The translations under genes were made by a program, and so were the position numbers. Below are positions 35,347-44,532 of a stretch of 64,000 bases of DNA, piece after piece. The notes beneath the pieces were generated by a model. It was given only the letters and a program-made list of their open reading frames with translations, did no database searches and was not told the DNA's origin. The stretch's first letter is position 1. Each line of letters opens with the position of its first letter. The DNA is from Rhodoferax ferrireducens (GTDB taxonomy: Bacteria; Pseudomonadota; Gammaproteobacteria; Burkholderiales; Burkholderiaceae_C). The stretch covers positions 228,679-292,678 of the forward strand of contig NZ_QEII01000269.1 in NCBI RefSeq assembly GCF_003347515.1. The letters are read 5' to 3'.

Positions 35347-35639
35347 GTCTGTATCGAAACCGCGCTCGCGCGCAAGGCGAGCAGCTGCGATGCGAGGGCA
35401 AAGCGTATCAGTCCGGCTGCATAGGATGGGTCGCAATGAAAACGGGTTGGGTCAATCCACCAGCCCTGCCCAGCCATCAGCCATTTGAAATCCACTTCCG
35501 CCAGCAGAGAAACGCGCGAATCGGAGCGGCTCGCGACGTCAGCGACCGCTGGACATGGCTCTGCCTGACTTGGCAGCGTGATCCCGTCGCTGGCGACGGC
35601 GGTCGGGAAGATGCGGGCCAGGGTGTTCTTGATATCCAT
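35331..35639 (-). CDS. Small conserved protein of unknown function
   Basis: A 102-residue protein with AAGG about 7 bases before its ATG. The middle reads VDFKWLMAGQGWWID, followed by DPSYAAGLIRFALAS. I think this is a conserved Burkholderiales hypothetical protein, but I recall no function. There is no signal peptide. It converges on mnmD with a short overlap and is divergent from the P450 gene. Confidence 0.6.
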   Translation of the reverse strand: MDIKNTLARIFPTAVASDGITLPSQAEPCPAVADVASRSDSRVSLLAEVDFKWLMAGQGWWIDPTRFHCDPSYAAGLIRFALASQLLALRASAVSIQTQGGE

Positions 35640-35912
35640 AAGTGCCTTTCAGTGCAGACGATCTCACTGTGGCGCCCAAGTGCTTGTCCGTCTGTGGGGG
35701 ACCGCACATTGCGCCGGTGCAGAGGCGAAAAAAAGCTTGCTCCCCGGATAGCCATCAGCCGCCAAGGAAATCGGCTGCCGTAGCTTCTGCGAACGTTTTT
35801 GATATTTCGCAAGCGTTCCTCCTCGAATACGTGCAAGGTCTGTGTTCCGCATCCCAAGTCGCCATGTCCTGATTCTTACCGGGTCTGGCTTTCCAACCGT
35901 ACGGAGGGAACG

Positions 35913-37388
35913 ATGGACAACACGGTCATGGAAGAACGCTCAGCACCGCTAACGCACAGACTCCGCCAATTCATAGAGCTGCCCGGTCCGCGGAGCGTGC
36001 CTGTGTTCGGCAACGCCTTGCAGATCAACACCTCGCGCATGCATCTGCAGCTTGAGGAATGGTGCCGCGAATTCGGTCCGTTCTACAAACTGCGGCTCGG
36101 CAAACGCAAGATCGTCGTCGTGGGCGACCACGAGGCAGTCGCGGCCATCCTGCGCAACCGACCGGACGGCTTTCGCCGCACGACGCGTCTGGATGAAATC
36201 TGGACCGAGATGGGTCTGATGCCCGGCCTTTTCGGGGCCAACGGCGACGCCTGGCGCCGCCAGCGGCGCATGGTGATGGCGGGATTCGATCCGGCCCATG
36301 TCAAGCGCTACTTCCCGTCCCTGCAGCAGGTGGCGCAACGCCTGCATGGGCGCTGGCACAGCGCTGCCAGCCAGGGGAAAGCCATCGACCTGCAGGCCGA
36401 CCTGATGCGCTTCACGGTCGACACCATCGCCGGACTGGCCTTTGGCGCGGAGGTCAACACACTGGAGTCCGACCAGGATGTTATCCAGCAACACCTGAAC
36501 AAAATCTTTCCGGCGGTGTTCAAACGCCTCTTTGCAACGGTGCCGATCTGGCGCTATGTGCACTCGACAGCGGACCGTCAACTAGCGCGGAGCATCGCCG
36601 AGATCAAGGTGGCGGTGACAGGCTTCATCGCGCAGGCCCGCGCGCGCCTGCAGAGCAACCCGACCCTGCGCGAACAGCCCGGCAATCTGCTCGAAGCGAT
36701 GATTGTTGCCGCCGATCAAGCGGACAGCGGCATGGATGACGCGCAGGTGGCGGGCAATGTGCTCACCCTGCTGCTGGCCGGCGAAGACACCACGGCCAAC
36801 ACCCTCGCCTGGATGATCCACCTGCTGTGGCGCAATCCAGCATCACTGGCCCTCGCTACCGAAGAGGTGCGGCGGGTTTGCGGGGACACGGTGGCGCCGA
36901 CGCTGGCGCAGATCGACCAACTGCTCTACATAGAGGCCTGCGCCCACGAGACCATGCGGCTCAAGCCGGTGGCGCCACTGCTGCCGCTGCAGGCGCTAAG
37001 CGACACGGTGATCGGTGATGTGCAGGTACCCGCTGGCATGGTGGTTATCAGCCTGATGCGCCGTGACGCCGTCAGCGAGACCCACGTGCCACGCGCCGCC
37101 GCGTTCGAGCCCGAGCGCTGGCTGCCCGACGAATCCCCCGATCAGGCGGCCCACGCCGCCAAGCGCATCTCCATGCCCTTCGGCGCGGGCCCGCGCATCT
37201 GCCCAGGGCGCTATCTGGCGCTACTGGAGATGAAGATGGTGATGGCCACCTTGCTCGGCCACTTCGATATTGAAGGCGTCGACACACCCGATGGCGGGCA
37301 AGCGCGCGAGCATCTGTCGTTCACGATGGCGCCGGTGGGTCTGCGCATGCGCCTGCGCAACCGAGTGCTGCAACCGGTCGATGCCTGA
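35913..37388 (+). CDS. Cytochrome P450
   Basis: A 491-residue soluble P450 with no membrane anchor. The oxygen-binding helix I is LLLAGEDTTANTLAW. The ExxR pair is in HETMRLKP, and the heme loop is FGAGPRICPG with proximal Cys430. GGAGGG lies 6 bases before the ATG at 35913; a longer frame from a TTG at 35799 is unlikely. Substrate unknown; the bulk resembles CYP102-like and CYP4-like hydroxylases of lipids and hydrocarbons. No redox partner is adjacent. It converges on the cytochrome trio. Confidence 0.92.
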   Translation: MDNTVMEERSAPLTHRLRQFIELPGPRSVPVFGNALQINTSRMHLQLEEWCREFGPFYKLRLGKRKIVVVGDHEAVAAILRNRPDGFRRTTRLDEIWTEMGLMPGLFGANGDAWRRQRRMVMAGFDPAHVKRYFPSLQQVAQRLHGRWHSAASQGKAIDLQADLMRFTVDTIAGLAFGAEVNTLESDQDVIQQHLNKIFPAVFKRLFATVPIWRYVHSTADRQLARSIAEIKVAVTGFIAQARARLQSNPTLREQPGNLLEAMIVAADQADSGMDDAQVAGNVLTLLLAGEDTTANTLAWMIHLLWRNPASLALATEEVRRVCGDTVAPTLAQIDQLLYIEACAHETMRLKPVAPLLPLQALSDTVIGDVQVPAGMVVISLMRRDAVSETHVPRAAAFEPERWLPDESPDQAAHAAKRISMPFGAGPRICPGRYLALLEMKMVMATLLGHFDIEGVDTPDGGQAREHLSFTMAPVGLRMRLRNRVLQPVDA

Positions 37389-37471
37389 GTTGCCCCATTG
37401 TTCGCGGTACCTGCCGTGCTGGCTGCAGCACATATGGTTGCTGATGCTGATTTGAACAAACACGGCGATGC

Positions 37472-37942
37472 TCAATACTTGAGCTGAAGCCTGTCGAGTT
37501 GCTCTTTGGTAACCGCGGGCACATCGCCCCGCTTTTCCCAGCGATTCAGGTTCCAGGCCCCTTCACCCACCCAAGCCTTGATGAGCTTGAGATTGGTGGC
37601 GCGTTCTTCTTCTGTCTCGCCCAGGTTTTTGTACATGTTGCCAGGCTTCTTGTCGCCACTGTTGGCGCCGTCATCCAGACGACGCATCAAGGCGCCGGCA
37701 TCAGGCCAACCCACCAGTTGAAGCAAGGTTTCGTAAGTGCTGGTACGCGGGCCCAGCTTTTCTTTTTTGTATTTTTCCGGGTCCAGGTCGAACTCGTGCA
37801 GCGTCGGCGCATCATCGCCATGGCATTCGCCACACTGGGCCTTGATCAATGGTTTGATGTCCTTCAGATAGGTCACGTCGGCGGCCCATGCAGGCAACGC
37901 CACGGCAACGCAAACCAAGGAAGCAAGAAGTTTGGATTTCAT
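37472..37942 (-). CDS. Periplasmic monoheme cytochrome c
   Basis: A 156-residue exported protein with a cleavable signal (ending AWAAD) and one heme motif, CGECHGDD, near residue 37. The layout KDIKPLIKAQCGECHGDDAP resembles the cytochrome-like domain often found at the start of planctomycete-type proteins. PTLHEFDLDPEKY and WVGEGAWNLNRWEKRGD are distinctive but unknown to me. Its ATG overlaps the stop of the tetraheme gene by 4 bases, so the two are made together. Confidence 0.85.
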   Translation of the reverse strand: MKSKLLASLVCVAVALPAWAADVTYLKDIKPLIKAQCGECHGDDAPTLHEFDLDPEKYKKEKLGPRTSTYETLLQLVGWPDAGALMRRLDDGANSGDKKPGNMYKNLGETEEERATNLKLIKAWVGEGAWNLNRWEKRGDVPAVTKEQLDRLQLKY

Positions 37943-38571
37943 GGCGTAGGTCCTTTCAAGGTGAGGGCTGGGTTGACAGGGGTTTTCTTGGCGCCAGCGA
38001 TCAACATTTCGCGCGGGCCCGGCCCTTCGGGCTCCTTGTGTGCGATCCCGAAGTGGCAGTCGATGCAGGTCAAACTATCAGCCGCAGCCTTGGCATGTCG
38101 AGTCTGCGCTTTGGCCGATTGCAGAGCGGCGCTCATCTTCGCCGGATTGTGGCAATTGCGGCATTCAAGCGAGTCAGTGTCCTTCATGCGCCTCCACACC
38201 TGCGTGGCCAACTCATGGCGTCTGGCTTGAAACTTCTCCGGTGTGCTGATCGATTGAGAGATGAAATGGCTATACACATCCTTACTCGCCTGAAGCTTGC
38301 GCAAGATCGACGGGCCCATCTCGCGCGGCTGGTGGCAGTCAACGCAAACAGCACGCACCCCGGTACGGTTTTGGTCGTGGATCGTCCCCTTGAACTCGGC
38401 GTAGACATTGTTTTTCATTTCGTGGCAACCAATGCAGAACTCTTCGGTATTGGTCCAGGCCAACGCAGCGGCACCACCGGTCATCAGCAGTACCGCTGCG
38501 ACAAACCCTGCGGCCAACAGACTGAGCACCAGCCTCCAGTGTGCGAGCATTTTTTGAAATAGAACGTTCAT
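37939..38571 (-). CDS. NapC/NirT-type tetraheme cytochrome c
   Basis: A 210-residue membrane-anchored quinol dehydrogenase. One N-terminal helix (residues about 13-38) is followed by four heme motifs, CIGCH, CVDCH, CRNCH and CIDCH, in a periplasmic domain. The NapC/NirT pattern (EFCIGCHEM, GVRAVCVDCH) is clear. Such proteins take electrons from the quinol pool to periplasmic partners, here most likely the two flanking monoheme cytochromes. It starts 31 bp after the preceding cytochrome gene stops. Confidence 0.93.
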   Translation of the reverse strand: MNVLFQKMLAHWRLVLSLLAAGFVAAVLLMTGGAAALAWTNTEEFCIGCHEMKNNVYAEFKGTIHDQNRTGVRAVCVDCHQPREMGPSILRKLQASKDVYSHFISQSISTPEKFQARRHELATQVWRRMKDTDSLECRNCHNPAKMSAALQSAKAQTRHAKAAADSLTCIDCHFGIAHKEPEGPGPREMLIAGAKKTPVNPALTLKGPTP

Positions 38572-38602
38572 GGTGATCGCTCAGGTTTAAGTTGACGTCT
38601 GC

Positions 38603-38953
38603 TCAGCGGGACAGGATATAGCGCACCAGGTTTCTGATTTCAGATTCATCTTTTGATTTGACGATTTGATGTTCTTCTTCAACATCGTCAATCTTGATCT
38701 TGGGGCCGGTGGTAATGTGCTTGATCAGTTTGGCCTCCGCGTCTGCATCGCCCCTGTACTTGGCAGAAGTCACGCTGAACGAGGGGCCGTCTTTTTTCTT
38801 GTCAACTGAATGGCATTTGGTGCAATTGCTCTTCCTGGCCAGGGCCTCGGCGGCGGTAAGGTCAACCGCTTGAGCGTGCGCCAGTAGCGCGCCGCACGAC
38901 AGGCAAACGGTCCACATGACTAACAGGAAACTCGATATATTGCCGGTATGCAT
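38603..38953 (-). CDS. Small monoheme cytochrome c without distal Met
   Basis: A 116-residue exported protein. A signal peptide (to about residue 28) is followed by heme motif CTKCH (residues about 44-48) and a KKDGPSFSVTSAKYRG segment typical of class I cytochromes. No methionine follows the heme site, so the usual Met ligand is missing; His in EEEHQIV is the best candidate for bis-His ligation, implying a low potential. GGGGGAG lies 8 bases before the ATG at 38953. It is first of three cytochrome genes. Confidence 0.85.
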   Translation of the reverse strand: MHTGNISSFLLVMWTVCLSCGALLAHAQAVDLTAAEALARKSNCTKCHSVDKKKDGPSFSVTSAKYRGDADAEAKLIKHITTGPKIKIDDVEEEHQIVKSKDESEIRNLVRYILSR

Positions 38954-39279
38954 GAATAAACTCCCCCGCGACAACAGAATTGATGATCCGATGGCCCCCT
39001 GCTACTTATATCAAGGACTCGTGCATCTTTCATGTTTCAAATCCAAGGAGCGGCTCATGATCAGCGATCACAAGCTACTCAATTTTCCCTGCCCCAATAT
39101 CGCTTTTCATAGGTACCCATGCTAGTGCTTACGCGGACCTACCGACATGGGCAACTACCCTACTTTCTGATGTAGGAACTCTCCAGCGTTACGATTGTTT
39201 CCGCGCAGATGGAAAGCCATTTTTCCCGCAGAATTTTCCCCAAAAATATGAACATCGCTATTGCTGAATGCAGCTCCCA
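38954..39279. promoter_or_regulatory. 326-bp intergenic region upstream of the cytochrome trio
   Basis: No gene is supported here. It separates the cytochrome c-binding protein fusion gene from the three-cytochrome operon, so a promoter for the latter is likely within it. It holds an inverted repeat CCTAC-N8-GTAGG at 39159-39176, of the size bound by dimeric regulators. I could not identify confident -35 and -10 boxes. Confidence 0.45.
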
Positions 39280-40959
39280 TCAGGGAACCATCCAATCGCT
39301 GACGGGCAAGGGCTGGCTTTCTGTTCCCGGAGGGAACCTGACGACATAACCCCCCTTTGACGCAAAGCGCTGGCCCGGGCCAAGACTCAGGTGTGGGTAG
39401 ATTGAGGGTGACAGTTGAGTTTGCGCCATTTGCTCGATGCGCTCGATGAAATAGTCGCGCGAAAAGTTTTCGCCCAGATGCGCTACCGCGTCGCCTGCGA
39501 TGGTCACGGCGAAAAATGCATTGGCCTGGGCACGCTCATCCACCAGCGGTATTTTTCTGGCACGAAGCCACACTTTCATGCGTTCCAAGCGCCATGCACG
39601 GGTGTTCGGCAAATCAAACGGATACACCATGTGCACTATTCCCAACCAGCTATCGGCCAAGTCTGGGCGGCGCATGCCTGACAGGCTGGCCGATAAATAG
39701 ACTTCTTGAAGTCCTGGTGGAGGTGTGCCGGCGAACCCGAGGCCTTGGACATCGGCGAAGTCGAGCCACATCACCAGCACGCCAGGGCTTTGACTGCCCA
39801 ACAGCTTTGACAGGCATTCCCCCGGCATGCGGCCTGTCTCCGTCAATGGGCAATCGACAACAACTTGCTTCCCCCTATCTTGCAGTGCTTTGCGCAACAC
39901 ACTCGCAGGCAAATGGCCCAGTGACGTGTCACGGTGTACTTGCACAATCGTTCCGGTCTTGCCATGCGCTCCGGTTTCGAGTAAATGCTTAGCCAGCACC
40001 TCCGCTTCTAGCGTCACGCCACGCGAGAAATATAGTGTGTAATAACCCGCCGCTGTGATGACCGGATAGTCGACGTCGGGAAACACGCATGGGACTCCAA
40101 ATGACTCGCAGAAGGTGTGCACCGGCTCCCAACTGCCGTTGCCAATACCTCCGATCACGGCAAACACCGCCTGCTGTCGGTAATAGGCCGCCAGTTGATC
40201 GCGCCAGGTTTCCGGCGGGCCGCTCAGTTCCCACGAGTGAAACACCCAGGTCCGATAAGCACGCGCCATTTGCCCGCGCCCTACATTCCGGCGATGCACC
40301 TCCTGGCGTGTCCCGGCATTCTTGTCGCTGACAAAAGCCTGCAACACGTCCAACATCGCCTGGGTTCTTTCCGGGCTGACGCCAGGAGCGACGATGGTTG
40401 CAAAGTGAATCTCGGTATCGCTCACCCCCGGCGCGCGTTCGGACGACAAGACTGCAAGATAAGCATGTAGTTGACCGGCCTCGGCATCACTCAGGATATA
40501 GCGAGGCATCAGCGGATCGAGCCTGTGACCGGCCGGATCGATGCCTTCGCGCAGCGTCTTCGCTAACGATGCCTCGGTGTACACGGGCCGTTCTGGCACA
40601 TCTGCTACGGCCCGCAAATTGCGGCCCTTTGCGAATGACGAGGTCAGTTGATCGGACTTGGCCTCAGGAAAAAGGAGCCGCCCGGCAATCGGGCGAATGC
40701 TGTTGCGCCCTTCGCTGCCGCCGAGGCCGCTACGTCGGTGGCATCTGGCGCAGGCCGCATCAGCGCCGCTCAGTTGTACACCTTGCTGCACGGTTGCGCG
40801 CAAGGGCTGACCCGAGGGGAGCAATCCTTCACGATAGATGCGCTGACCCGGCAGGCTCTCGGTTTCGGCGGGACTCGACGCCACTCCATACCCGCACACG
40901 GCGAGCAATGCCGCCAGAATCCCCACCTTGTAACGCATCAAGCAGCACACAGCGCGCAC
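39280..40959 (-). CDS. Cytochrome c fused to type I periplasmic binding protein
   Basis: A 559-residue exported protein. After a signal peptide (to about residue 28) residues 35-170 form a cytochrome c-like domain with heme motif CARCH (near residue 71) and a possible distal Met in LDPLMPRYILSD. Residues about 180-540 are a type I periplasmic-binding fold of the branched-chain amino-acid/ligand family: EIHFATIVAPGVSPERT, FAVIGGIGNGSW and GTIVQVHRDTSLG are in order. Heme plus ligand-binding domain suggests redox sensing or a ligand-gated electron carrier. The start may be the GTG at 40959 or 40950, or the ATG at 40938. It lies 14 bp after the Sco gene. Confidence 0.85.
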   Translation of the reverse strand: MRAVCCLMRYKVGILAALLAVCGYGVASSPAETESLPGQRIYREGLLPSGQPLRATVQQGVQLSGADAACARCHRRSGLGGSEGRNSIRPIAGRLLFPEAKSDQLTSSFAKGRNLRAVADVPERPVYTEASLAKTLREGIDPAGHRLDPLMPRYILSDAEAGQLHAYLAVLSSERAPGVSDTEIHFATIVAPGVSPERTQAMLDVLQAFVSDKNAGTRQEVHRRNVGRGQMARAYRTWVFHSWELSGPPETWRDQLAAYYRQQAVFAVIGGIGNGSWEPVHTFCESFGVPCVFPDVDYPVITAAGYYTLYFSRGVTLEAEVLAKHLLETGAHGKTGTIVQVHRDTSLGHLPASVLRKALQDRGKQVVVDCPLTETGRMPGECLSKLLGSQSPGVLVMWLDFADVQGLGFAGTPPPGLQEVYLSASLSGMRRPDLADSWLGIVHMVYPFDLPNTRAWRLERMKVWLRARKIPLVDERAQANAFFAVTIAGDAVAHLGENFSRDYFIERIEQMAQTQLSPSIYPHLSLGPGQRFASKGGYVVRFPPGTESQPLPVSDWMVP

Positions 40960-40973
40960 ACTCCAACGCAGGT

Positions 40974-41654
40974 TTATCGAGCCGCGAACTGGCGGTACTC
41001 ACGCAAGATGTCGTCCGCGCCGGCGAAGCCGTCCAACCGCACCCAGTGCTGCCCAGCCCTCGCCCGCAGGAGCGTGACGGGGGTGTGCCCCATCTTGTCG
41101 CCGCGATAAACATTGAAGGCGCGCTGCACCGCGATACTGTCACCCAAGCTACCGGTCAGCATATGCCAATTCGGTCCCGCGCCGAACTTGCCGGCATAGG
41201 CTTTGAGGACGGCTGGCGTGTCCTGCTCGGGGTCGATGGAAATGGACACCATGCGTACCGCGTTCTGCTCCAGACCCAGAGCGGCCTGTACCTGCGAGAA
41301 AGTTGCAGACATCACCGGGCAGATCGCGCCGCAGGTGGTGAAAATGAAATTCAGGATCACCGGCTTATCGTCGAGCAGGCTACGCAGCGACACCCTTGCT
41401 CCATCGGAGTTCACCAGTCTGACGTCCGGAACCGAGTAGCTTGCCACCGTGCGTCCATAGCCGTCCTGCGCGCGTGGCATGGCGTCGTGTTGGTGATCAT
41501 GTGCCATCGCTGGGGGAAATGGCACCAGGCACAGTGTCAGTGCGAGCACTGCAATACGGCCAAGGTCTGACCTGGCCTGCGCGGGGCGGGGCGCCCTCCT
41601 TTGGACTCGGGCTTGGCTATTGAAACCTGTGTGCAAAGAATCATGCATGCTCAT
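40974..41654 (-). CDS. Sco1/SenC copper chaperone
   Basis: A 226-residue thioredoxin-fold protein with an N-terminal export helix (about residues 33-50). The copper motif C-x-x-x-C is TTCGAICPVM near residue 108, and the distal histidine is in GHTPVTLL. An extra His-rich AHDHQHD stretch follows the signal segment. Sco proteins load or reduce CuA-type and other copper sites. Its place beside three copper-oxidase-like genes suggests it matures them; NosZ is another possible client. It starts 26 bp after the protease gene. Confidence 0.92.
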   Translation of the reverse strand: MSMHDSLHTGFNSQARVQRRAPRPAQARSDLGRIAVLALTLCLVPFPPAMAHDHQHDAMPRAQDGYGRTVASYSVPDVRLVNSDGARVSLRSLLDDKPVILNFIFTTCGAICPVMSATFSQVQAALGLEQNAVRMVSISIDPEQDTPAVLKAYAGKFGAGPNWHMLTGSLGDSIAVQRAFNVYRGDKMGHTPVTLLRARAGQHWVRLDGFAGADDILREYRQFAAR

Positions 41655-41680
41655 TTTTTCCCCCTTTTAATTTGCACATT

Positions 41681-43957
41681 TCATTTCACCGTGACACTGA
41701 CGTCAGTCGCATTCGAATTGGCCGGTGTGCCGTAGGTATCCCTCACCCGGTAACGGAATGACTCTTTTCCCGTGAAATTGAGCTTTGGCGAGTAGGCGAT
41801 GGTTCCGTTGGCATTGACGACCACCTTCCCGCCTTTGTTGGGTGCATTTGAAATCGTCACGCTGGCCGGGTTGATGACGTTGGCTGGATCAATTGCCGTA
41901 TCTGGATCACTGTCGTTGGCCAGCACGTTAATGATGACCGGCACGTACGATGGCGAGTGTCGGCGCACCGGTGCCGTGGCCGTATCGTTCACGGCCAGCG
42001 GTGGCCGATTGGCGCTAACTGTGATGGATACCGTGGCGACATTGCTTAGGGCACCATGATTGTCCTGTGCCTGATAGGTAAAACGCTTGGTTCCGGTGTA
42101 GCTCTGTGGTGGCGTCATGCTGAAGCTGCCATTGCTATTGCGTACCAGGGTGCCGCCAGCAGGCGCCAGCGCACCAAAATTCACAGCGGACAGGGTGTCA
42201 CCAGCGTTGGTGTCGCGGTCATTGGCGAGCATGCCGGGCGCTGGAATATTGAGTGTGCCGCGCTGGATCATGCGGTACAGCTCGTCCTGCGCAACCGGCG
42301 AAACATTCAAGCCTGTCACTGTGATCATGAACGACTGCGTGGCGAACAGCCCCGCCGGATCCGTGGCCCGCGCCGTCACGGTCTGGGATCCCAATTGCAC
42401 ATGACTTGGCGTCCAGGCGATCAAGCCACTGGACGCATGGATACGCATGTCTGCCGGTGCCACGTCGAGCGAATACGTGAGGGTGTCACCGTCGGTGTCG
42501 CTGGCGGTGACAGCGTAGCTGTAGGGACTGCCCTCGGTAGCGGTTACTGGCGGGGTCGAAGTGATGCTGGGCGCGTTACCTGTGCCGCTACCGGCCAGCA
42601 GCACCTGATAGGCAGCCGGCATATCGACCAGACCGTAGCCGTAGCTATTGTCCTCACCCGCCACGCCCAAATCGCGCGCGCTCTGGATCAGCGCCATTTC
42701 GAGCTGAGCGACGTTGGCACTGGGAAAAGCCCCTGCCAGCAGCGCCATTGCGCCCGCCGCGTGCGGGGCGGCGTAGGACGTGCCGGAGACCACCCTATAC
42801 AGCGGAAATCCGCCGAACGACAAGTCTGAAGTCTTGACGTTGACACCGGGCGCCGCCACTCTGGGGTAAATGCTACCGTCGCAGGCAGACTGTCCACGGC
42901 TGCTGAAATTGGCAATAACCAGCGCCGGATCGACCGCCCCGATGGAAAACCCGGCAGGATTGTTCGCCGGGCTCAGACTCGTCAGCGGCGCGGGCCCGTC
43001 ATTGCCAGCCGCGAATGCAATGGCAGTCCCAGCCGCCTTGAGCACATCAATATCCTGGTTGAATTCGGTTATGCACCGCCCTTCCGTGCCCACCAACCCC
43101 CATGATGCATTGACCACGTCCGGTGCATCCACCGTATTTGGGTCGCCGTCGGGGTCGAGCAGCCATTGGAAAGCGAGATGGATATCGCTATAAGTGGCCT
43201 GGCCGGCATCGTTGTATAGCTTGACCGCAATCCAGCTGGCGTCCGGCGCAACGCCTATGGCTGTCCCACCGATAGCCCCACCGACGATGATTCCCATGGT
43301 CTGCGTGCCATGGCCGACCGGGTCGTAGGGGCTGGCATGCTCGCCGTGCGGGTCATACCAGCTGTTGCTGCCGCCGCGCCACTTCCCGGCCAGATCCGGA
43401 TGGGTCGGGTCGACCCCGGTGTCCATGTTGGCAACGACAACGCCGGCACCGGAATAGCCCAGGGACCATAGGTCCGGCGCACCCACTGCGCTCAGGTTCC
43501 ACTCCGGTGGCGCCGGGTTGCCTGCAGCCGTCTCCGGTGCCTGCAAGATCGAATCTGGCCTGACGCTCTCGACCCCGGGTAGCCGCGCCAAAGTCCTGAC
43601 CAACGAAGCCGGCACGGTAAAGGCCATGCCGTTGATCACCCACAGTTCGCGGACACGCCGTGCCCGGTTATTTTGCAGCAAGGTCCGTAGCGTCCCCTGT
43701 GTGGCCACGGCCTTCTCCTTGAGCGCATTGAACAGCCGGGAGTTGCGTTGGAGCCTGTCTTTCATTTCGAATTGGCGGCGATTCACCCTGTCAGAAAAGG
43801 AAAGAATCACCGAAACATCCTCATCGGGCGCCCGCACCGCCAGTTCGGCTTCCAGTTCGGGCGTGATGACTGCGCCCTGCGCGCCACTGCCGGACAGGAT
43901 CGCCAGTGCCGCAGCCAAGGCGGCACGGTGGCAGATATTCTTGTTGTTGGGCGCCAT
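41681..43957 (-). CDS. Secreted subtilisin-like protease with Ig-like repeats
   Basis: A 758-residue S8-family protease. A signal peptide (to about residue 28) and an I9-type propeptide (about 40-130) precede the catalytic domain. The triad is Asp near 176 (VVANMDTGVDPTHPDL), His near 217 (GHGTQTMG) and Ser near 390 (SGTSYAAPHAAGA). Residues about 470-560 are a cadherin-like/Ig domain. Two more tandem domains follow with the Gly-Thr-Lys-Arg-Phe-Thr-Tyr and NVLANDSDPD patterns typical of bacterial cadherin-like repeats. It is probably exported, maybe to process neighbouring giant proteins. It starts 15 bp after the lipoprotein gene stops. Confidence 0.93.
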   Translation of the reverse strand: MAPNNKNICHRAALAAALAILSGSGAQGAVITPELEAELAVRAPDEDVSVILSFSDRVNRRQFEMKDRLQRNSRLFNALKEKAVATQGTLRTLLQNNRARRVRELWVINGMAFTVPASLVRTLARLPGVESVRPDSILQAPETAAGNPAPPEWNLSAVGAPDLWSLGYSGAGVVVANMDTGVDPTHPDLAGKWRGGSNSWYDPHGEHASPYDPVGHGTQTMGIIVGGAIGGTAIGVAPDASWIAVKLYNDAGQATYSDIHLAFQWLLDPDGDPNTVDAPDVVNASWGLVGTEGRCITEFNQDIDVLKAAGTAIAFAAGNDGPAPLTSLSPANNPAGFSIGAVDPALVIANFSSRGQSACDGSIYPRVAAPGVNVKTSDLSFGGFPLYRVVSGTSYAAPHAAGAMALLAGAFPSANVAQLEMALIQSARDLGVAGEDNSYGYGLVDMPAAYQVLLAGSGTGNAPSITSTPPVTATEGSPYSYAVTASDTDGDTLTYSLDVAPADMRIHASSGLIAWTPSHVQLGSQTVTARATDPAGLFATQSFMITVTGLNVSPVAQDELYRMIQRGTLNIPAPGMLANDRDTNAGDTLSAVNFGALAPAGGTLVRNSNGSFSMTPPQSYTGTKRFTYQAQDNHGALSNVATVSITVSANRPPLAVNDTATAPVRRHSPSYVPVIINVLANDSDPDTAIDPANVINPASVTISNAPNKGGKVVVNANGTIAYSPKLNFTGKESFRYRVRDTYGTPANSNATDVSVTVK

Positions 43958-43972
43958 GGTTTACCTCGCGCA

Positions 43973-44470
43973 TTATTCGATGATGAGGTTTTCGACTTTT
44001 TGTTTGCCGATCACCAGTGTGATCTGGCTCCCCCGCTGCAGGTAATGGCCCGGGTTGCCAAACACCATGGCGTAATCCCGGTCAAGATGAATCGCGCCGC
44101 GCTTGCTTGATCGCAATGGGCCGATCTTGGGCGAGGATGCGACACCGAGCCGGGCGCCGGCGCTGTCCAGCAGGTAGGCTACAACTCTGCGGTCAAGGAT
44201 AAGAGCCGCCTTTTCAGGGTCGAGGATGCGGTAGCGCAAGTCCAGCATGAAGCCACCGGCACTCAAGCGTAAAGCCGTCACTTGGATGCCGAGCTTGTCC
44301 TCGGCGCTCGCCGCGCCAGGCACCGCCAACACAACGACCGGGGACTGCGGCCTCGCCACCTCCTCAACGCCCGGCGTGGCGCAGGCGGCCACGCCTGTGG
44401 CCACGAGCAACAAGAAAGACCGCCCGATGGATCTCAAAAAGTTATCGTGAAACGCCTGGCCTCTGCTCAT
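43973..44470 (-). CDS. Outer-membrane-type lipoprotein of unknown function
   Basis: A 165-residue lipoprotein with lipobox VAAC (cysteine near 30). The mature part includes LGIQVTALRLSAGGFMLDL, RYRILDPEKAALIL and IGKQKVENLIIE. I associate this pattern with small proteins next to multicopper oxidase genes, but know no function. AGGGAG precedes the ATG at 44470. The frame continues to 44674, but that start would overlap the upstream gene. It lies between the DUF11 protein gene and the protease gene in the same operon. Confidence 0.75.
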   Translation of the reverse strand: MSRGQAFHDNFLRSIGRSFLLLVATGVAACATPGVEEVARPQSPVVVLAVPGAASAEDKLGIQVTALRLSAGGFMLDLRYRILDPEKAALILDRRVVAYLLDSAGARLGVASSPKIGPLRSSKRGAIHLDRDYAMVFGNPGHYLQRGSQITLVIGKQKVENLIIE

Positions 44471-44532
44471 TTCGGTACTCCCTCTCGTAGCGCCCGACAG
44501 GTCGTCCCGGGCGCGATTCACACGGGTCACTG

